The notes under the pieces: model-generated
What the model was told of the DNA's origin: nothing
The model's input: the letters and a program-made list of their open reading frames with translations, nothing else
The model's database searches: none
Translations under genes and position numbers: made by a program
Source of the DNA: URHD0088 sp041488295
Lineage (GTDB): Bacteria > Pseudomonadota > Alphaproteobacteria > ATCC43930 > CGMCC-115725
NCBI GenBank assembly: GCA_041488295.1
Contig: JBGPOZ010000222.1
Coordinates: 1-7,834, forward strand
DNA: 7,834 bases
Reading direction: 5' to 3'
Shown here: one piece after another, positions 5,558 to 7,834 of the stretch
Layout: every line of letters starts with the position of its first letter
Numbering within the stretch: the first letter of the stretch is position 1

Positions 5558-6445
5558 TTAGGAGCCGGCGTGGCCTGATTTCAAATGCTCGATCAGGGCG
5601 ACGATGCCGCCGCCCGCGGCTTGCGCCACGGCATAGGCGACATCGCCCCAGGCGCCGTCGAGGCTCCCGGCGGCGACGGCGTTCTCCTGATTCACCTGGC
5701 CGATCTGGGCGCCGGTCGGATCGAACAGCGACCATGTCACCTGGATCTTCTGCTTGCCGCCGGCTGCTTTCGCCATGATGACGTTGCCGTCGACCGTGAA
5801 CGCCTTGGCGGCGTCGGCGGGCTTGTCGGTATCGGCAACGGCGAGATTGGCCTTGCGCAAGACCGCGCGCATGGCTCGGGCGAGCGTCCGCGACCCGTCC
5901 CCCGGGGCGCCGGTGACCGGCCGCACGATGATGCTCGGCTCGTCGCCGGCCACCGCCGTCGCGCCCTCATCCTGGAGAAGCTCGGCGATCGCCGGCGCGG
6001 CGCTCTTGGCGAGCCGCGTCAGCAGGGCGGGTTGACCCTCACGCCAATCGGCGAGCGGCGCCTCGATCGTCTGCTGGTGCGTTCCGATCGTGGCGCCGTC
6101 ATGATCGCGCAGCTCCCAATGCAGCGCGACCGTCACGCGGCCGCCGGCAGGCGAGCCCTCTTCGGCCGTGCCGACGAGCACATAGCTTGCCTTGCTGGCG
6201 GTCTGCGTGCTGGCAGGGACGTCGGCGTCTTGCAGGGCTTCCGCGAGCGCGTCGGCAATGCTGGAGCCGACCGGCTCGGCGACTCCCGCGATCGGCTGCA
6301 CGACGATCCCCGCGCCGTCGCGCGGCGTCAGGATCGCCGCGCCCGGCGGCGGCGCGTCATCGGCGAGCGGGTGCGGAAGCGGCTGGCAGCCGCCGACCAG
6401 CAAGAGGCCGAGAAGGGCGATGACGCGTTGCAATGCTTGGCGCAT
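5558..6445 (-). CDS. Predicted lipoprotein of unknown function with two similar domains
   Basis: A 295-residue protein. ATG 6445 is chosen because it gives a clean lipoprotein signal peptide, MRQALQRVIALLGLLLVGGC, with lipobox VGGC and C20 as the lipidated residue; the longer frame upstream overlaps the M24 gene. A Pro-rich linker (21-45) follows. The mature part looks like two copies of one domain, about 46-158 and 171-287. Each opens with a strand (IVVQPIAG; IIVRPVTG), then an Ala-rich helix (SSIADALAEALQDADVP; RTLARAMRAVLRKANLA), a beta pair ending in xVxWxLxDxxGAxIG (VALHWELRDHDGATIG; VTWSLFDPTGAQIG), and a final Ala-rich helix. I do not recognise a named family. It should face the periplasm, anchored in a membrane. 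It follows the M24 gene by 14 bases with a weak AAGG site, suggesting cotranscription. Confidence 0.8.
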   Translation of the reverse strand: MRQALQRVIALLGLLLVGGCQPLPHPLADDAPPPGAAILTPRDGAGIVVQPIAGVAEPVGSSIADALAEALQDADVPASTQTASKASYVLVGTAEEGSPAGGRVTVALHWELRDHDGATIGTHQQTIEAPLADWREGQPALLTRLAKSAAPAIAELLQDEGATAVAGDEPSIIVRPVTGAPGDGSRTLARAMRAVLRKANLAVADTDKPADAAKAFTVDGNVIMAKAAGGKQKIQVTWSLFDPTGAQIGQVNQENAVAAGSLDGAWGDVAYAVAQAAGGGIVALIEHLKSGHAGS

Positions 6446-6459
6446 CCGGGTCGCCGCCT

Positions 6460-7611
6460 TCAGTTCACGACGAAGTCGAGCGAAGCCGTCGAGAGCGACC
6501 GGGCGCCGGTTTCCGTTACCTCCGAGGTCCGTCCATGGGTCATGGCAAGGCCGTTCGCGGCATCGAAGATGATGATGTGGATGAAGAAGACCATACCCGG
6601 CGCGGCCTCGAAGGGATTGCCGTGATAGAGCATCGGCCAATCCATCCAATTGGGCGCGAAGGTGGTGCCGAGGCTGTAGCCCGTCGCGTTCATGCGATGT
6701 GCCTTGTGCCCATGCGCGTCGAGCACCCGCGCATGCGCATCGAACACCTCGCCGATCGGGCGGCCGGGCTTCAGCGCCGCTTCGGCGGCGAGCAGCGCCT
6801 CGAGCGCGGCCTTGTGCATCTCGTGCATGCGCGGATCGACCTTGCCGATGCCGATCGTGCGCATGAGGCAGGAATGGTAGTGGCGGTAGGCGCCGGCAAA
6901 TTCGAGCGTCAGCTGGTCGTTGGCGTCGAGATGGCGGCGGCCGCTGAAATAGCGGCAGAGGAGGGCATCCTTACCGGAGCCGATGATGTATTCGTTGGCC
7001 GGGTCATCGCCGCCGCCGCGGAAGACCGCGCCCTGCATCGCCGCGAGGATGTCGCCCTCGAAGGCGCCGGGCTTGGCAAGGCGGGTGGCTTCGTCATGGG
7101 CGGCGTCGGCGAGCGCGGCGGCCTTGCGCACATAGGCCAATTCGGCCGGGCTCTTGACGACGCGCAGCCGCGTCACGAGCTCGGAGGCGTCGGCAAGGGT
7201 GCAGAAGCCGTCGAGCGCGGCACTGAGGCGCTGTCCGTTGCGCGCGGTGAGGCCATAGGCCTCCCATTCGACGCCGAGCCGCTTGCCGCGGCAGCCGAGG
7301 CCGCTCAACGCGTCGCGCAGCGTCTCGGCGGGCTTGGCGTCGGGTCCATCGACCCAGATGCGGATATCCTCGATCACCGAGGTATGCTGCGCCTGCAGCC
7401 GGTCGGGCGCGCGCGTCAGCAGCATGAGCCGGCCGTCCGCGCTGAGATAGAGGCATTGAAAGAAGACGTAGCCGAAGGTGTCGTAGCCGGTCAGGTAGTA
7501 CATCGATTCCTGCCGGAACATGAGGAGGCCGTCGAGGCCGGCCGCTTGCAACGCCGCCGCCGCCTTGGCGCGCCGCCCGGCCAATTCCTCCTTGCTGAAA
7601 TGCAGAGCCAT
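6460..7611 (-). CDS. Creatinase-like M24 family protein (Xaa-Pro peptidase homologue)
   Basis: A 383-residue protein from ATG 7611, supported by GGAGG seven bases upstream. The N-terminal creatinase domain covers about 10-150 (LLMFRQESMYYLTGYD at 29-44), and the C-terminal pita-bread domain about 158-375. By alignment from memory, the five metal ligands of M24 peptidases (Asp, Asp, His, Glu, Glu) are replaced by E237 (TLEFAGAY), C248 (HSCLMRT), Y312 (TGYSLG), H345 (FFIHIII) and about G360 (THGRTSEVTETG). It is therefore unlikely to be a metal-dependent aminopeptidase. Creatinase works without metal, and ectoine hydrolase DoeA is a relative, so a hydrolase for a small amidino or N-substituted amino acid is a better guess. 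Cytoplasmic. The preceding Rieske oxygenase gene ends 44 bases upstream, probably in one operon with the lipoprotein gene after it. Confidence 0.85.
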   Translation of the reverse strand: MALHFSKEELAGRRAKAAAALQAAGLDGLLMFRQESMYYLTGYDTFGYVFFQCLYLSADGRLMLLTRAPDRLQAQHTSVIEDIRIWVDGPDAKPAETLRDALSGLGCRGKRLGVEWEAYGLTARNGQRLSAALDGFCTLADASELVTRLRVVKSPAELAYVRKAAALADAAHDEATRLAKPGAFEGDILAAMQGAVFRGGGDDPANEYIIGSGKDALLCRYFSGRRHLDANDQLTLEFAGAYRHYHSCLMRTIGIGKVDPRMHEMHKAALEALLAAEAALKPGRPIGEVFDAHARVLDAHGHKAHRMNATGYSLGTTFAPNWMDWPMLYHGNPFEAAPGMVFFIHIIIFDAANGLAMTHGRTSEVTETGARSLSTASLDFVVN

Positions 7612-7618
7612 TGCTGTT

Positions 7619-7623
7619 CCTCC
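7619..7623 (-). promoter_or_regulatory. Ribosome binding site of the M24 gene
   Basis: GGAGG on the minus strand, seven bases before ATG 7611. It decides against reading the frame further upstream, where it would overlap the end of the Rieske gene. Confidence 0.8.
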
Positions 7624-7655
7624 GGTAGGTGCTTTTCGATGGAAGCCGCGACAAG

Positions 7656-7834
7656 CTATGCGCTTGCGGCTTCGCCCGCCAGCATGGCGGCTAAGAGCTT
7701 GTTCTGGAAATGATGAACCCCTTCCTCCCAGAAGGGCGAGAAGCGGAAATCGCCGGCGGCCGGAGAGCGGCGTCCTCGCTGCATCCCCTCGATGACGCGC
7801 CGGTCCTCCTCGCGCAGGACCCGCCAATATTCCG
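7656..7834 (-). CDS. C-terminal end of a Rieske-type ring-hydroxylating oxygenase alpha subunit (partial)
   Basis: An open frame enters from the right edge and ends at TAG 7656-7658, leaving 58 residues. It contains EEDRRVIEGMQRGRRSP, a spacer, FSPFWEEGVHHFQNKLL, and a short Ala-rich end. The pattern E-D-x-x-x-x-E-x-M-Q-R-G-x-x-S, followed by S-P and an H-H-F helix, is typical of the C-terminus of the alpha subunit of Rieske non-haem iron oxygenases, including those demethylating quaternary amines such as glycine betaine and stachydrine. The Rieske [2Fe-2S] and iron sites lie outside the window, so class and substrate cannot be checked. The frame differs from the one that continues open from the M24 gene, and was found by reading the third minus-strand frame. 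It sits 44 bases before the M24 start, implying one operon. Confidence 0.72.
   Translation of the reverse strand, partial: EYWRVLREEDRRVIEGMQRGRRSPAAGDFRFSPFWEEGVHHFQNKLLAAMLAGEAASA

Overview
This GC-rich window looks like chromosomal DNA from an alphaproteobacterium, probably of the Hyphomicrobiales (Rhizobiales) type. The evidence is the gene order prs - rplY (Ctc-type L25 with an Ala/Pro tail) - pth - ychF, the style of the Prs and L25 proteins, strong GC bias at third codon positions, and GGAGG ribosome binding sites. The genus cannot be fixed from the sequence alone.

Left part, plus strand (1-1574): the last 39 codons of an unrecognised gene, a GFA/CENP-V-type zinc protein with all its cysteines, and an isocitrate lyase/PEP mutase superfamily protein. 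These look like accessory metabolic genes with their own strong ribosome binding sites. The 240-base gap between the convergent PEP mutase-like gene and ychF (1575-1814) holds what looks like the remains of a vapBC toxin-antitoxin pair: a short frame ending like an antitoxin tail, overlapped by a TTG-started frame beginning like a PIN-domain toxin that soon degenerates.

Centre, minus strand (1815-5425): the housekeeping cluster prs -> rplY -> pth -> ychF. It links PRPP synthesis (nucleotide, His and Trp precursors) to translation: ribosomal protein L25, rescue of peptidyl-tRNA, and a ribosome-associated ATPase. A plausible sigma-70 promoter precedes prs. The rplY stop overlaps the pth start (TGATG). 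A nested inverted repeat of about 100 bases fills most of the pth-ychF gap and could fold in the mRNA.

Right part, minus strand (5558-7834): the C-terminus of a Rieske-type ring-hydroxylating oxygenase alpha subunit (cut by the window edge), a creatinase-like M24 protein that has lost the five canonical metal ligands, and a two-domain lipoprotein of unknown function. The first two resemble enzyme pairs that demethylate and hydrolyse N-methylated or quaternary amines, but the substrate cannot be read from the sequence.

No RNA genes, CRISPR arrays, insertion sequences or complete mobile elements were seen. The most interesting items are the vapBC-like relic, the structured ychF leader, the metal-ligand-free M24 protein beside a Rieske oxygenase, and the duplicated-domain lipoprotein.
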